A stretch of 64,000 nucleotides of DNA from the NCBI GenBank assembly GCA_963377175.1, contig CAUJNA010001524.1, forward strand, positions 344,592 through 408,591, given 5' to 3'. This document shows, piece after piece, positions 1-11,700 of the stretch; the first letter of the stretch is position 1; each line of letters begins with the position of its first letter. The notes beneath the pieces are model-generated. The model was not told the DNA's origin and did not search any database. It was given only the letters and a program-made list of their open reading frames with translations. This stretch comes from Effrenium voratum (Eukaryota; Sar; Dinophyceae; Suessiales; Symbiodiniaceae). The translations under genes and the position numbers were made by a program.

Positions 1-278
1 GAAGTCCACGAACTCAAGTGAGGGGATAGGTAAGGAATCCCAAACCAGTCGCTGGCTTTCTGGAGAATCCCTGGAGAATCCCTCGAGCCGCCTCCTCCCG
101 GCCTCCCGGTCCGGGCTCTGGCGCCGTGATCCTCATCTTGTCCGCTCCGGTGACTGCCTGCATCTTTTGTACTTGATCAGCCGAGTTGGGCGGATCGAAT
201 CGTTGAACAGGGCGCTTGCTGCTGTTGGGTGGTAGGCAGTGTCCCATGAATAGGGGGAACTTCCCCTGCAATAGTGAT

Positions 279-350
279 GAGTCGCGACTCAACCAGGGAG
301 ACTCCCCCTATTGATAAACTGGGGTTAATTTGATAATCCGGAGTTCCCAT
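279..350. mobile_element. Family E inverted-repeat element, partial
   Basis: The stretch contains the family E hallmark CCCCCTATT.ATAAACTGGGGTTAAT followed by a TCCGGAGTT-like end. The full-length copy at 58470-58606 shows that this is one terminus of the element. Confidence 0.5.
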
Positions 351-702
351 TAATCTGGCAGTTGCTCAAAATGATTCCTGAGTCCTTATGCCACATGGTC
401 ATGGAAGTGGTTTTCCTTGTCGTAGTGGTGTCTCACACGGCTTACGGCTGGGATAGGGGATCCCTCCATTGTGGACAACCCAGAAGCAATGAGAGGGATT
501 TTCTTTCCTCTTTAGGGAGGCTCCAATTTTGGGCTGGGCGATGTTTGTTTAAACAACCAGCCCCCAGTTCCCTTACAGTTGGGTGACAGATGGCGCAATT
601 GCAATATTTTGGCTTCATGCCCCCTTGGCGACGAGGGAATTGTGCCATTTTTGTCGTCCCTCTGCGGCGAATGAAGACAATGTGACTTCACGACGCCAAT
701 GT

Positions 703-731
703 GACTCTTTCCTTCCTCGTGCTTGTCTCAG
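703..731 (+). promoter_or_regulatory. Probable spliced-leader trans-splice acceptor
   Basis: A tract rich in C and T runs into CTCAG, with AG at 730-731, only 22 bases before the ATG at 754. As nothing upstream resembles an exon of the same protein, this AG is more likely a spliced-leader acceptor than the end of a cis intron. That dinoflagellate mRNAs receive a leader by trans-splicing is established. Use of this site is inferred. Confidence 0.45.
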
Positions 732-753
732 CATAGCGCAAGACTTGATCCCA

Positions 754-1914
754 ATGCTTTCATCCTCTGCGGCAGCATTTCTCGAGCAAAACCGGAGCAA
801 GGATGCGCAGAGTTTCAACTACAACCGCAACCACGTGGGCATGACAGTGATTGCGATGGATCTGCTCTCGCAGCGGTTTCCGGACGAGCAGTGGCCCAAG
901 GTCGTGGCCATCTACTGTGAGGACATGGTGCCGGAGCTGGACGCCAGACCCGTCCCCACCTTTGGAGGGGCGCAAGATCTTGATGCCGTGGTCACCGATG
1001 AGACGCTGGAGGTCCATCTGGGGAAGCCTTCCTACGCGACGGCATTTGCGCGCTACTTCTTCGGCAAGGCGGCGGCCTTAGGCGGTGACGCCGACAAGAT
1101 CCCGACTCTGATGAGCACCTATTTCATCCGAGAGGTCCAGCACGGCGTGCACGCTGCAGCGTTCCACGCCCTCCTTCGCATCTCCTTTGGGATTGATGCG
1201 GGTGATGCTGGCGAAGTCGCCGCCGGACTAGCGTACCTCTATTCCGGGCATGCACCCGTTCCCCTCTCTACCTCCCCTGCCGCCCCAGTGGAAGGTGAGG
1301 CGATCAAAGCAGCGGTTGCGAAACTCCTTCAGAATGAGCAACTGCTGATGAGGGTGGATGTATCTGAGTGCAAATCTCTGCAGGCGCGGCAGGAGGCGTA
1401 CTTCAAAGTGCCCGAGTTCATGGCTGCCGTCGATGCATTCCCGCACAAGGACATGTTGGCAGTGATGGCTGCCATGGACAGGGTGTTTGTCGAGCTCTAC
1501 GGCCAGTATCACGATTTCTCCGTTCTGCATTGCGTGACAGGCGCCAACGCGCTGCGAGCTGTCCTTCCCTTCCTTCTTCCTGAGGGTGTGAGCGCTGCAT
1601 GGGCAGCCACGCTCGCAACTGTCGGTTGCACAGAGGCTCTGCGTCGACAGGAGGCGCCTCTGACGCAAGCGGCCCCGCTTCCGCTTCCAGACGAGCTCTC
1701 CTCTGGTGTGGTGGATTGGGCTACCTTGTGTCATGAGATGCTGTGTCGGCTGGTCGCACGTCGGAAGTCCAAGGAGCTTAGCAGCAGTGCCTTTGAGCAC
1801 ACTGTGAAGCTCATGTACGCCCTCCTCCAGATCAAGGACCGATACCCAGAGCTGGATGAAGCACTTTATGCCTTGATGAAGAGAGAAGTTGTCGCACCCT
1901 CCCCGTTCCGCTAG
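754..1914 (+). CDS. Questin oxidase-like protein (AflY / DUF4243 family), intronless
   Basis: A continuous GC-rich reading frame of 386 codons starts at the ATG at 754 and stops at 1912-1914. The frame stays open upstream to 583, but that stretch is AT-richer and contains the splice acceptor at 730-731, so 754 is chosen. The protein resembles the questin oxidase-like family. An N-terminal NRNHVGMT block comes first. Residues about 130-150 carry a His-rich helical block (HGVHAAAFHALLRISFGI), and residues about 245-270 carry LHCVTGANALRAVLPFL, matching the family's LH.VT...ALR.LLP signature. In fungi, relatives act in Baeyer-Villiger-type oxidation of anthraquinone or aflatoxin precursors. In protists the substrate is unknown. 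No signal peptide or membrane segment is seen. The lack of introns contrasts with the neighbouring genes and suggests retroposition or a recently acquired gene. Confidence 0.78.
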   Translation: MLSSSAAAFLEQNRSKDAQSFNYNRNHVGMTVIAMDLLSQRFPDEQWPKVVAIYCEDMVPELDARPVPTFGGAQDLDAVVTDETLEVHLGKPSYATAFARYFFGKAAALGGDADKIPTLMSTYFIREVQHGVHAAAFHALLRISFGIDAGDAGEVAAGLAYLYSGHAPVPLSTSPAAPVEGEAIKAAVAKLLQNEQLLMRVDVSECKSLQARQEAYFKVPEFMAAVDAFPHKDMLAVMAAMDRVFVELYGQYHDFSVLHCVTGANALRAVLPFLLPEGVSAAWAATLATVGCTEALRRQEAPLTQAAPLPLPDELSSGVVDWATLCHEMLCRLVARRKSKELSSSAFEHTVKLMYALLQIKDRYPELDEALYALMKREVVAPSPFR

Positions 1915-3112
1915 ATTGCAGCATCCAGCGAAGCTAATTGGTCCAGCAACAGAAGACAACAACGGGAGATCGGGGAGAGGCAGGGGGTAGGGTCGACATG
2001 AGGCTTCGTCAAATGTTCCTGAATAGGGGACACGAGGGACTCATGCAATTGCCCACGAACATCGGGGACTCACTGATTGTACCATGTCCCCTTGCTAAAA
2101 GAGGCAGAGTCGGCAGGGTTCTTCGTAAGTGGTTAGCAAGCCTGGTTATAACCCACTTGGGAAACTTATAAGTAACCATGGCTTTTGTGGGTTATCACCA
2201 TAGTTATTATTCTCACTCGCTACGTGCCCGATCGCCCTTTAAGTGGAAAAAACACCCCGAAAGCCACGATCGATCAAGGTGCCCATTTCCACGACCTCCA
2301 CGCGCGCGCCTAAGCCGAGAGCGTGACTACCGAGCTGTCCAAAAACCAAGGGCTTTGATATTCGTGATGTTGCTCCGTTCCAAGCCACTTTAAAGATCTG
2401 GTTTGCCAGCAAACCTGAGATTTGTTCTACACCTCAGACCAAATCGTGCCTTGGATTTGGACAACCTGTTTCTTCACCTCAAAAAACGACTTCCATGGAT
2501 CACCGATTCCGGTGCCCTTCTTAGGGGTCCATGTCAGGTGGGTGAATTACATCCATTTTCTGAAAAGAACGTCTTTTAGTCTTCCCTTTTTGGTGATACA
2601 GGGGATCGATTTATCACTACTGGACATAGGTTTTTATTTTTTTCCAGGGGGCTTAAGCACGTGGAAGACGATTGCAGTCTAAGCCGTGCGTGGTTTTTGG
2701 TGCGGGACTCCAATCGCCAGCGGGACTCCTTTGCTGGGTTGAGGCTTGCTTTCGTGTGGTGGCAGACAGAAGGTCAAGCTTTCGCTCCTGGATTGGAGCG
2801 TGGTGAAGGCTTGCTTTCTGGATCTGCAACGGCATCACCGTTGCGAGCGCCTATGTTGACGATACTTTTTATGGAGGCGCCGCAAGGTTCTGGACGATAC
2901 CTTTTTCTTGCAAGTAAAAGGCACAGCCCCTAGAAAGTGGGGACCCGTCCCCCACCACAACAAAAAATGAAACCACGACAACCACCGGAAAAAGAAAGAA
3001 ACAAAAAAAAGAAAACAACTGGAGTGAGTGCCGAAAGCCTCAGTCATTGTCCGCCTGGCCGCGCAGCTTTCGCACGCACGCGGGCCTCGGGTCCCGCGGA
3101 AATCGGCTCGCC
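1915..3112. other. Intergenic region
   Basis: No coding exon is visible. A family D repeat lies at about 2583-2668. The last 60 bases (about 3053-3112) become GC-rich and form the probable 5' untranslated region of the oxidoreductase gene. Candidate leader acceptors are AG at 3040-3041 and AG at 3065-3066. Confidence 0.5.
2583..2668 (+). mobile_element. Family D repeat
   Basis: Family D reads CCCTTTTTGGT..ACAGGG(A)ATC.AT at its left side, a central CTACTGG, and a right side CCAGGGGGCTTAAGCA..TGGAAG. Other copies are clustered at 30543-30960 and occur at 43149-43224 and 49898-49960. Confidence 0.5.
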
Positions 3113-6100
3113 ATGGCGGCAGAAAGGATGTCGGCCATCCAGGTGCCAAGGGTTTTCCCCTGGCCAAGGCTCCCAAAGCCGCCGAGGAATGATTCAATCC
3201 CAGCTGCCCAGTGGATTCCGCCCCTGTTTTCTCTTTTCTTGAGGGAAGGGTTCCGGTGCCTTTAAAGTCAACCAACCCAAAAAGGATGCCGATTCTTTCT
3301 TTTTCCCATGGAAATCCGCTGGGCACCTGATACCACTTTCTGACTGTTGTCAATGGGATTAACTTTACAGTGATAAAGTAGTCATGGGACTCAACCAAGA
3401 AGGAAGAAGGACAGCCAAAAAATGTGTTCGACAATCATGGGCCCAGGCGAATGCGAAAGGTCAGAGAATCCAGCAAAATAACCTGACTTGTTCAAAGTGG
3501 CACCCTCTACATCCCTTTAGTTTGGCTCTCAGAGCTTGTCATACAAAGTCCAACGACTTTTCAATTTTGGGACTCTCACTCACTCCAACCACAGCTAGAA
3601 GCTTCAATGCGTCTAGTTTCAACCCTCAGGATGAGCCACAATCAAAGCCGGTTCGGGAAGTGAAGGCCAGCAAAATAGTCCCATCCAGCAGCTGCGGAGA
3701 TCCGTTCCGATTCTTCCTGGTCGGTCAAGCCCTTCAATACCAGGCATTGATTACTCAGAACTGGAGGACGTCTTAGCCGCAGGACGCTGCCCGAATCGCT
3801 CTTTCGGCCCGAGGCGGCGCCGAAAATGGCGCAACCGGTGTGCTTTGGTTTCACTTCAAGTAACCCACAACTTCCCCAGAATTAGCTCCCCTGTTTTTGA
3901 CGTTTTCCGCTTTTTTGGGACCCCTTTGCACAAGGCAAAACATAGGTTTTTGCTGGGGTCCTAATATCGACATAGATTCTTTGGACATGACACGGCGTTG
4001 TTTTTTAGTTCTTGTGTTTGCATCGAAAGCTGACGAGACTCGACATGGGTGAAACAGATCCCCCAGCGACCTAGCTGTATCTTTAGGTACGTCATTTCCC
4101 CAAAAGAGAGGGGGGGTTGCTACACTACGTCACTCCAAGGGCTATCCCTTCTTTGCTCACAAAGCAAGAAGGCCAGAAGGCCGTTCAAAACGTGCTTGGA
4201 AAACCCCAAGCGTCCCCTCCCAAGTTGCCGTGGAAATGGGTCGTCCCCTGGTTTTTGCCTGGGACATGTAGGGCTCGTTCCCCATACTGCGGATGGACGA
4301 AATCCATTTCGCGCCACCTAAGAAACCCTGGAATCATGATTCCCCCTGCAAGTACCAACCAGCACCGGTTTCAACCATGGATTCAAAGTGGTGCCAAATG
4401 GATTTCGCAACCATTCCTAGCATCTCTCCCCTTTTTTTGCCTGGGACATGACTTGGCTCGTTTTCCCCTTGACCGGCGCAAGCACCGCAGGTGAGCGGCT
4501 ACGGGGACCCCGAGGAGCTGATTAGCTTCTCCTCCAGCGTGCAGCGGCCGCAGCTGAAGGGCAAGGGAAAGATCTTGGTGCGAGTGCTGGCGGTGCGCCT
4601 CGGGCGCAAGCGCAAAGAAAAAGAAAGCCGCTCGAGCACGTATATTTTGCTCTCCACGCACTCCGCGTTTTTGTTTTTTTTTGGGGGGGGGGTCATGCCT
4701 TGGCGGTTTCCAACCCTCCACTTGGGTCTTTAGGCTTCTTAGGGTTTAGTGGGGGTTTCCATTTAGCCCGCTAAAAGTTAAAACAGTGGTAGGGGATTTG
4801 GGGACGGCCCAGGTGAGTTCCTGGACAGCGTCTTTTTTGAGTCATTATTTTGAGTGTGTCTAGGGCTTAGCAAAGCCAGCATTTGAGGTTGTTCCCCTTG
4901 AACCTACCACTCGGGGGTTACTAACAAGCCCACCTCAGTCCCCGAGTTCCTGGACTGCTTGACTTGTTCAGCCCATCCACTCAGAAAGTGTCTAGGTTGG
5001 GCCCCATTTATCAACCAGTAAAATGAAGCCGGGGCTTCCACGATTCTTCCGAAATTTGGTCAAACAAAAGCGCAGGGGACCCTGCAGCGATGCCATCCCA
5101 AGGAATCAACCTTCTCACTTGCTCGAAGCGAATCGCCTTTCATTTTCGTGCCCAAAACCCACTGAGAGAATTCGGACTGTCCCCTTGCCCCGCCTTTGTG
5201 ACGCGATTCTTCTCGGCACCTCGTTCAGGAGAATTAGTTTATGTCTGTGGTTGAATGAATGGGTGGTGGAGGGAACCCGTTTCCTGGGGCCCGTTCTTGG
5301 GGTGACCCAAGACTTACCTCTTAAAAACACAACTTTTCGTAACTTTTTGGGGGTAACATGGGCTTTATGTCTGTAAAAGATTGACTTCCCCAGGGCTTGG
5401 AGTTTTAATGAGTAAGAAGAAAGCATCTGGTTGATACTGAGCGCAAATTGTCCGCTCAGGCCGGTTTTTTGTTTGCTACAAGGAAACGGACAGGGGGTGG
5501 GCATTTTGAACCCAGTTGGTGAGGCTTGCTTCAAACTGGGGATGCAACCGTCCCCTGCAAAAGAAGAGAAAAGAGAACCCCTGCCTGCTCTGGTCAAACC
5601 ATCGCCCCCTTTTTGGCACCCGTTTCGGTGCCGTGGACACGTGCCAGCTTTCCGGGAACGGGCCCCCATTCCTTCCACATGTAGTACACGATGGGTTCTT
5701 TTTTCGTTCTCTCCAAGACCGGGCCCCTCTGACAACGCCATCGATGCCGTTCCCCCTATTGCAGACTGGGACCTGTACTGGCTTTTGGATGCGGGCGCAG
5801 GCAGGACTCATCCGCGATTCCTTGGGTGAAACGCCGCCTCCTCAAATTTAGCCCCATGACCTTCTGCAGGCCTTTTGTGTGGCCCAAACTCAAAGGTGAA
5901 CGAGGCGGATTTTCTGTTTTGCTGCTTTGGGCCTGGGAGAATCGAGTTTCGTGGCAAATGGTATCTTAGAGTCACTTTCCGTGAGTGGACAAGGGGCCTA
6001 GGTCCCTTCAAAGTGATACAGGCATACGGCGGGAAAGGAAACGACTCGTCGCAGCAAGGGTAGGCCTTGCAAGCTCCACCAAACCTCATGCAACCTAGTG

Positions 6101-7523
6101 GAAAACGGGGGAAATCTGGTTTCGTGTCTGAATCGAGGAGTTCTCAAAAGCGGTTTCTTCCATTTCCCTTGTTTGCACCTCTCAAAGCTGCGATTTTTTT
6201 AATGGACACCCAGTCAATTGCAACTTAGGGAAAATCCAACCCCTGTCATCTCCAAACGGATGCCCTCAACAAAAAAGCCCATAGAAACTGAATGCCTTCC
6301 CCAAAGAGTTTCCCCTCCAGAGCAGCGCTCAAAACCGATTCCAAAAGGGCCATCATAGTAGGCGGTTCTGCTTGGTTTAATTGGGGATTGTTTTGGATCG
6401 CTCTAAATGGAAACCCCAACAAAAAGCCACCCTTTTGGGATCCCCTAGTTTTCGACACCCCCTCATGTCCTTCATAATCATGCCTGGAAAGCCGTGTGGC
6501 AGTTTTTTTGTTCCGGCCGGAAACCGTACTGGCAGCGTTTTTCCCGTACGGTCATTTTGTTCTGGCCGGTGGCCGTATTTGGCCGTATGCATCCTGTATT
6601 TGTTCAACAAATTGCTGACAAAAAGCCGTCAAATGACCGTATGGCCGTTTTTTTGTGCCTCAAGCCGTATGGACAGAAAAAAAAGCGTCACATATGAGTT
6701 CCAGGTGCTGCGGGAGCCACCGGCATCAGGTTTGGTCGCAGATTTGGGTCCTAGGTCCCGACTCAGGTCTCTGGCGCCCGGCGACTGCCGTGTGATGTCG
6801 GGCAAGACCAGCCTAGTGCAAGGCGCCCTGGCCAAACGAGCTGGCTTTGGGTGGGTGGGTGGGTGGGTGGGTGGGTGGGTAAAGCAGCGAGTCGCACTGA
6901 ATTCGCACCATGGGGTTCTTTATGCCTGGACCCGACAAAATCTTGGATCTGGTTTGTTTTTGTTCGTCCTATGAAAAGGAAGGAAGTACATCGGCTGGGG
7001 GGTAGGAAAGCTGGGGTAGCGGGTCCTCCTAAAGAGCTCGTCATGTGAATGGGATGTATTTTGTAACATCTGAGGGGAGTCGGCACAGGCTTTCCTGCCT
7101 TTCCGAGCAGGCGAAGGGGAATAGCCAATCACCGCTTAGACGGTCAAACCCCAAGGGCGGAAAATGGGTGTGGCTCAAAATTAAAGGGCCAGGGCAAACC
7201 GCAGGTGTTAGTCTTTGGTTTAACTTACCAAGGTTTTCCATTTTGGGCTCCATCTTTTTGAGCTACAGCCAAATGGGTGAACGGTTTCTCCAATTCGGTT
7301 GGCCCGTTCCATGCGAATTGCCACCAACGTGCACCAACCTCTGCACGTCTAGAAGGGTTAGCTGACTTGTCCATGGCCCCGATTTTTGGAAGCTTGGGTT
7401 TTCCAAGGTTCCAAGAGGTTAACCTGTTACGGTCTGCGTGTCTGTGTAGCTGCTACGTTTGTAAGCATATAGATATGTGCATATATGTATCTAGATGTGT
7501 GTATATGTATATATGTATATATG

Positions 7524-7556
<33 letters not shown>

Positions 7557-8668
7557 GTATATAGATATATACATATATATATATATATGTATACATATAT
7601 ATATATATATATTTCCAATGTCCTTTGGGCAACTGAGTTAACTTCCATGGATTTATGTAGACATTTCAGGCCAATCGACCCTTCCTGGCGTTCTGTGGTT
7701 TGAATACCCGGGTTCCAACTACATTTCTTAGCCTTTTTGTTAATATGGGTCTCCTCAAATCTGACGATTTTCGGCTTTTCATTCATTGGGTTGCCGGGTC
7801 TAGAAAACGTTTCCTTATGGGTTGACCCCACAAGGCGTGACAAACATCACCTTTTGGGCCCGCACGTGGGGCTTTGGAGGAATCTTTCTGGCTGAAAAGT
7901 GAAGCTTCCCAAATCTAGTTCCGGGCATGGGGGGACGAGCTCTAAATTTAAACCAGGAAAAGCCCTTGATTTGGTTCCCCTCAAAAGCCAACTGATACCC
8001 ACAAAAAATACAGATCCATAAGGGATGGTTAACCCGATGAGAATCATCAAGATGGTTCATGCTGCACAATGGTCATGGTTGTCCACGATCCGAAAAGAGG
8101 TCATTGAAAGCTAGACTGGCAAAGGGGGGGTGCACCATGTGCCCCTACTGAGCCGGGAGCCAAGTTGACAACCAAAGTTGAGTAAGCCATCCCCCCACGC
8201 AAGGAGATTCACCACGGCACATCGGCACAGATCAATGTGTGTGTGTGTCTTTTTGAGGGCACGCTTTTGAGGTTGGTTGAAAGGGAATGCTGAAATCCAT
8301 TTCGGGTCCAGATGTCGCGCTTTTCTGGCTCTACCTTCGGCCAAACCCCGGAAAAAAAGGTTGGTTTCTGAAAAGAACGACGGGGAGAGAGATTTCGGAA
8401 CCTCTGGAAAGTTGAGACACATACTTGGGTGCTTCCCCACTTGGGTGTGACTGCTGTTTGTCCACTTGTTACCAACAACTTAGTAAATGGATTTACATAC
8501 ATGGGTCTTCGGCCAAGGTAAGTTGTTACCCCAAGCCATGACTGAAACAAGTGCCCCGTGAAGAAATTTCACCTCCCCGGGTGGCCCGGGCCGACTCGCG
8601 AAGCTTGGCAAGGGAAGATCCAAGTGCGTTGGTGTGTACCTGGATCGCCAGTGGCTGTGTTTTTGTTC

Positions 8669-8706
<38 letters not shown>

Positions 8707-11700
8707 TCTCCATGCACTTTACCCCAACCACCAACGGTGACTAAAAAAGCGATCGCAACCTGGCTATCTAGGCATGTGTTTCTTGTCGGGAAAGGTTCAG
8801 ATGCCTGGAATGAGCGGGGCAGTTACCTTTTCTTGGGATCCCAGTCGGAGCAGTTGGGAGGCCCCCCGTCCTTTCCCTACGTCCCCGGCGGGGACCTCTG
8901 CGGCGTGGTGGCGGAGGTGAGCCAAGGCGAGCAACCCGGCCGGGACTGGGAGGAGAACGAGAGCGGTTGCCGCAGGCGCCCTTTTTTCAGACTAGGTCCC
9001 CCAGCTAGGTGCCCTTTCTCACCCTGTTTTGGGGGAGGGTTCCCCCACTAAAATAGACTGCAGAAAAAAATGGGTACCCCTATTCTAGCCTCTCTACTGG
9101 AGGACCTAGGTGAGTTTGAGTAGAAAATAGATGGCGTTGTGGCCATTTGGTTGGATCTTTGGACTTGAACTTTCTGCGAAACAGTGGATTGTCCATTGGA
9201 CCCACAACAAAATAAACCTCTTGCACAGGGGTCAACAGCCACCAAGATGGCTCCCACTGCTTTAGATGAGTGTTATGAACGCATGAAATGCAGGGGATAG
9301 AGGGGTGCCGCACTTACCCTTGGATCAAGTCATCATGGAACGCACACTTGGGATCCGAAAAAATCAAGATCCGCACATGCATCGTCTTTGAGGGGTTCCT
9401 TATGTTCACGTGCAGGGGAGAATTCGGCTTTGTCTCTTCCACCAACCGTCTCAGACCCCCTCAATGGGGAACCGACCCAATTTGCCTCAATGGAACCGGA
9501 CGCAATTGGCAACTTGGGATGGCTTTTAGGTGTCCTGCGTTTGTTTTCAGACATTATATATAAATATATCATTTGCCAACTGTTTGAGGCGGGACCCACG
9601 CAAAGTACCTTGTAAATGGATTGAAGGGAAACCGGCCCCAAAGGTGGATTTTGATCATCCCTCAAATGTTCTCTTTAGGAACCATTAAAACCAAAACCGG
9701 TGTTTGCTCATGGGCAAACAGGGATGTGCCCTCTTTTGTTGGTTGTTATCCCCAATTGCCATCTTGAGAATCCCTCAAACTGCAACCTCTTTGATTGGGA
9801 ATTGAATCCTATTCAAACTTTACTTGCACCATTCAACAGTTGAAACCTGTGACACGCCTCATAGATTTATTCATTCATTTGCTTAAAAATATGTCACTTT
9901 GCCCCCTGTTGCATTTTTTCTACTGGGAATCCATCACTCTTACAAAAATAGGTTTTCATGTGTTTTGTTTCAGGGAATCCATCACTATTGCAAAAACACA
10001 TTGTATAGCTTTTTTTTCCAGGGCACAAAGACGCAATAACGGAGGCATTGGAAGCCGAGTGGCCGATCCGAGGAAGAAGTTTAAGCCCGGGGACCGCGTG
10101 GTCTGCACCTTCGACACTGCGGGCCCCCGAAACGCTCTGGCGGAGTACAAGCTCCCAGTCCGAGAATGGCAGGGTAAATGGCAAGTGGTCCGCGGTAGGC
10201 TTGCGTTTGAACTTAGGCCAACAACTTACCGAACTTGGCGAATACCAAGAAGTTGTTTGTACTACTTCCATTTTGCTGAAATGGATATGCTGTTTGTTGC
10301 CAATACGCACTTTGTTGCCAAGATATGCTCTCAGATTCCTCGTGCTTAATGTAGTATTGCCAATTCTAAATGGCCAGGTTTTTTCCAACCCGGAAAAGCT
10401 TGAGATTCGATTCAAGAAGACCCCAAAACAGTCAGATTAAGCATGGTCCGCTAAATACACGTACATATATATATATATATACACCTATACATCTGTGGTC
10501 CAGCCCCCCAACCCCGCCCTCCCCTCCCCGCCCCCCCAATCCCCCCTCCCCCCTTTCCCCCTGTGGCATGATGGGTGGGTGTCATATGAACAGATTATGA
10601 ACATGAAATGTATATCCAATGGTTGTCAGGGGCCCCCCAAAGAGGGACCGCCCAAACAAATGAAACCTATTAGTCTCGGCCTTCATAGTCGCTCTTCGCC
10701 TGTTGGGATTGGGGAATCGGCCCCTATTGGGGGCCCTTGACAACCATAACAATCACCCTGAAATGGGAAGACAGCTTCTGCTCCAGCGCAACAACAATTT
10801 ATGAACATGAAATGCCGCCGCCTCCCCCCGGCCCCCAACCCCCCCATTTGTTCAGTTACTCCCTGGTACACAAAAGAACTCCCAGTCGCTCATTTGAAAA
10901 GACTGACTAACATCTACCCTGCAAGAGGGATTATGAGAGTTGAAAGGAATCAACAAACTGCCTCGAAGATTGACGGCCCAATGCCGCCCCCTCCCCTCCC
11001 GGCTCCCCCAATCCCCCCTATAACATGTTGGGGCTTCACCCCCAGGGGCAAACGAACCGCCGGGGCCTGAGACTGGTGAACTGCGCCAACGCCGCCTTGG
11101 CGCCTCCAAGCCCCGAGCTTAGCGCGGAGCAGCTCTGTGCGCTGCCCAGCAGCGCGCTTAGCGCCATGCTGCTCTGTGACTGGGATCAAACTCCTCTCGT
11201 CGTTGGTGTGTTTGGTTTAATTTACTTTAGTTTAGTTGAATTGGATTTAGTTTGGTTTGGTTTGGTTTGGTTTGGTTTGGTTGTTTGTTTGTTTGTTTGT
11301 TTGTTTGTTTGTTTGTTTGTTTGCATTGTGTTGTTTGCTTGTTGGTTTCATTGTTTGATTGTTCATTGGTTTGCATGTATGATTTTTGCGTGTGTGCTTT
11401 GTTTGCTTGGAGGGCTCAGGATCATCAATCAGTCGTGGTTGTGTGTCCCGTTGGCTTTATTCTGTAATCGCTTTCAAGTGACCTTAAAATCATTTCGTTG
11501 CCAAGCGGCCCCGCAGGGGGCCGATTCCTCAATCCCAGTAGGGTCTATGTTAGCGACTAAGCCGTTTTTTTTCCTGGCTAGTACCGTGGATCGTTTCACC
11601 CATGAGTTCATCTCGCGGATTCCGCGGATTCCGCGACATGATTTCGCCAGCAGGGCTTTGGGTTACGGAGTTGGGGTCCCGGTGATAAATTCCTCAGCCG

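Larger units (their letters stand above)
1..731. other. Upstream intergenic region
   Basis: I see no supported exon here. A weakly coding-like, GC-richer patch lies at about 50-180 but shows no family resemblance. A copy of inverted-repeat family E lies at about 279-350. The last part (703-731) is pyrimidine-rich and leads into the splice acceptor of the first gene. Confidence 0.5.

Noticed and set aside
606..614. ATTTTGGCT upstream of the questin oxidase-like gene as a relict leader
   Set aside because: Only nine bases match, the flanking leader bases differ, and it is about 120 bases before the acceptor. About one such match is expected by chance in a window of this size.
5115..5741. Minus-strand open frame of 208 codons
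   Set aside because: It lies in a repeat-rich intron, has no family resemblance and intron-like base composition, and runs opposite to all supported genes.
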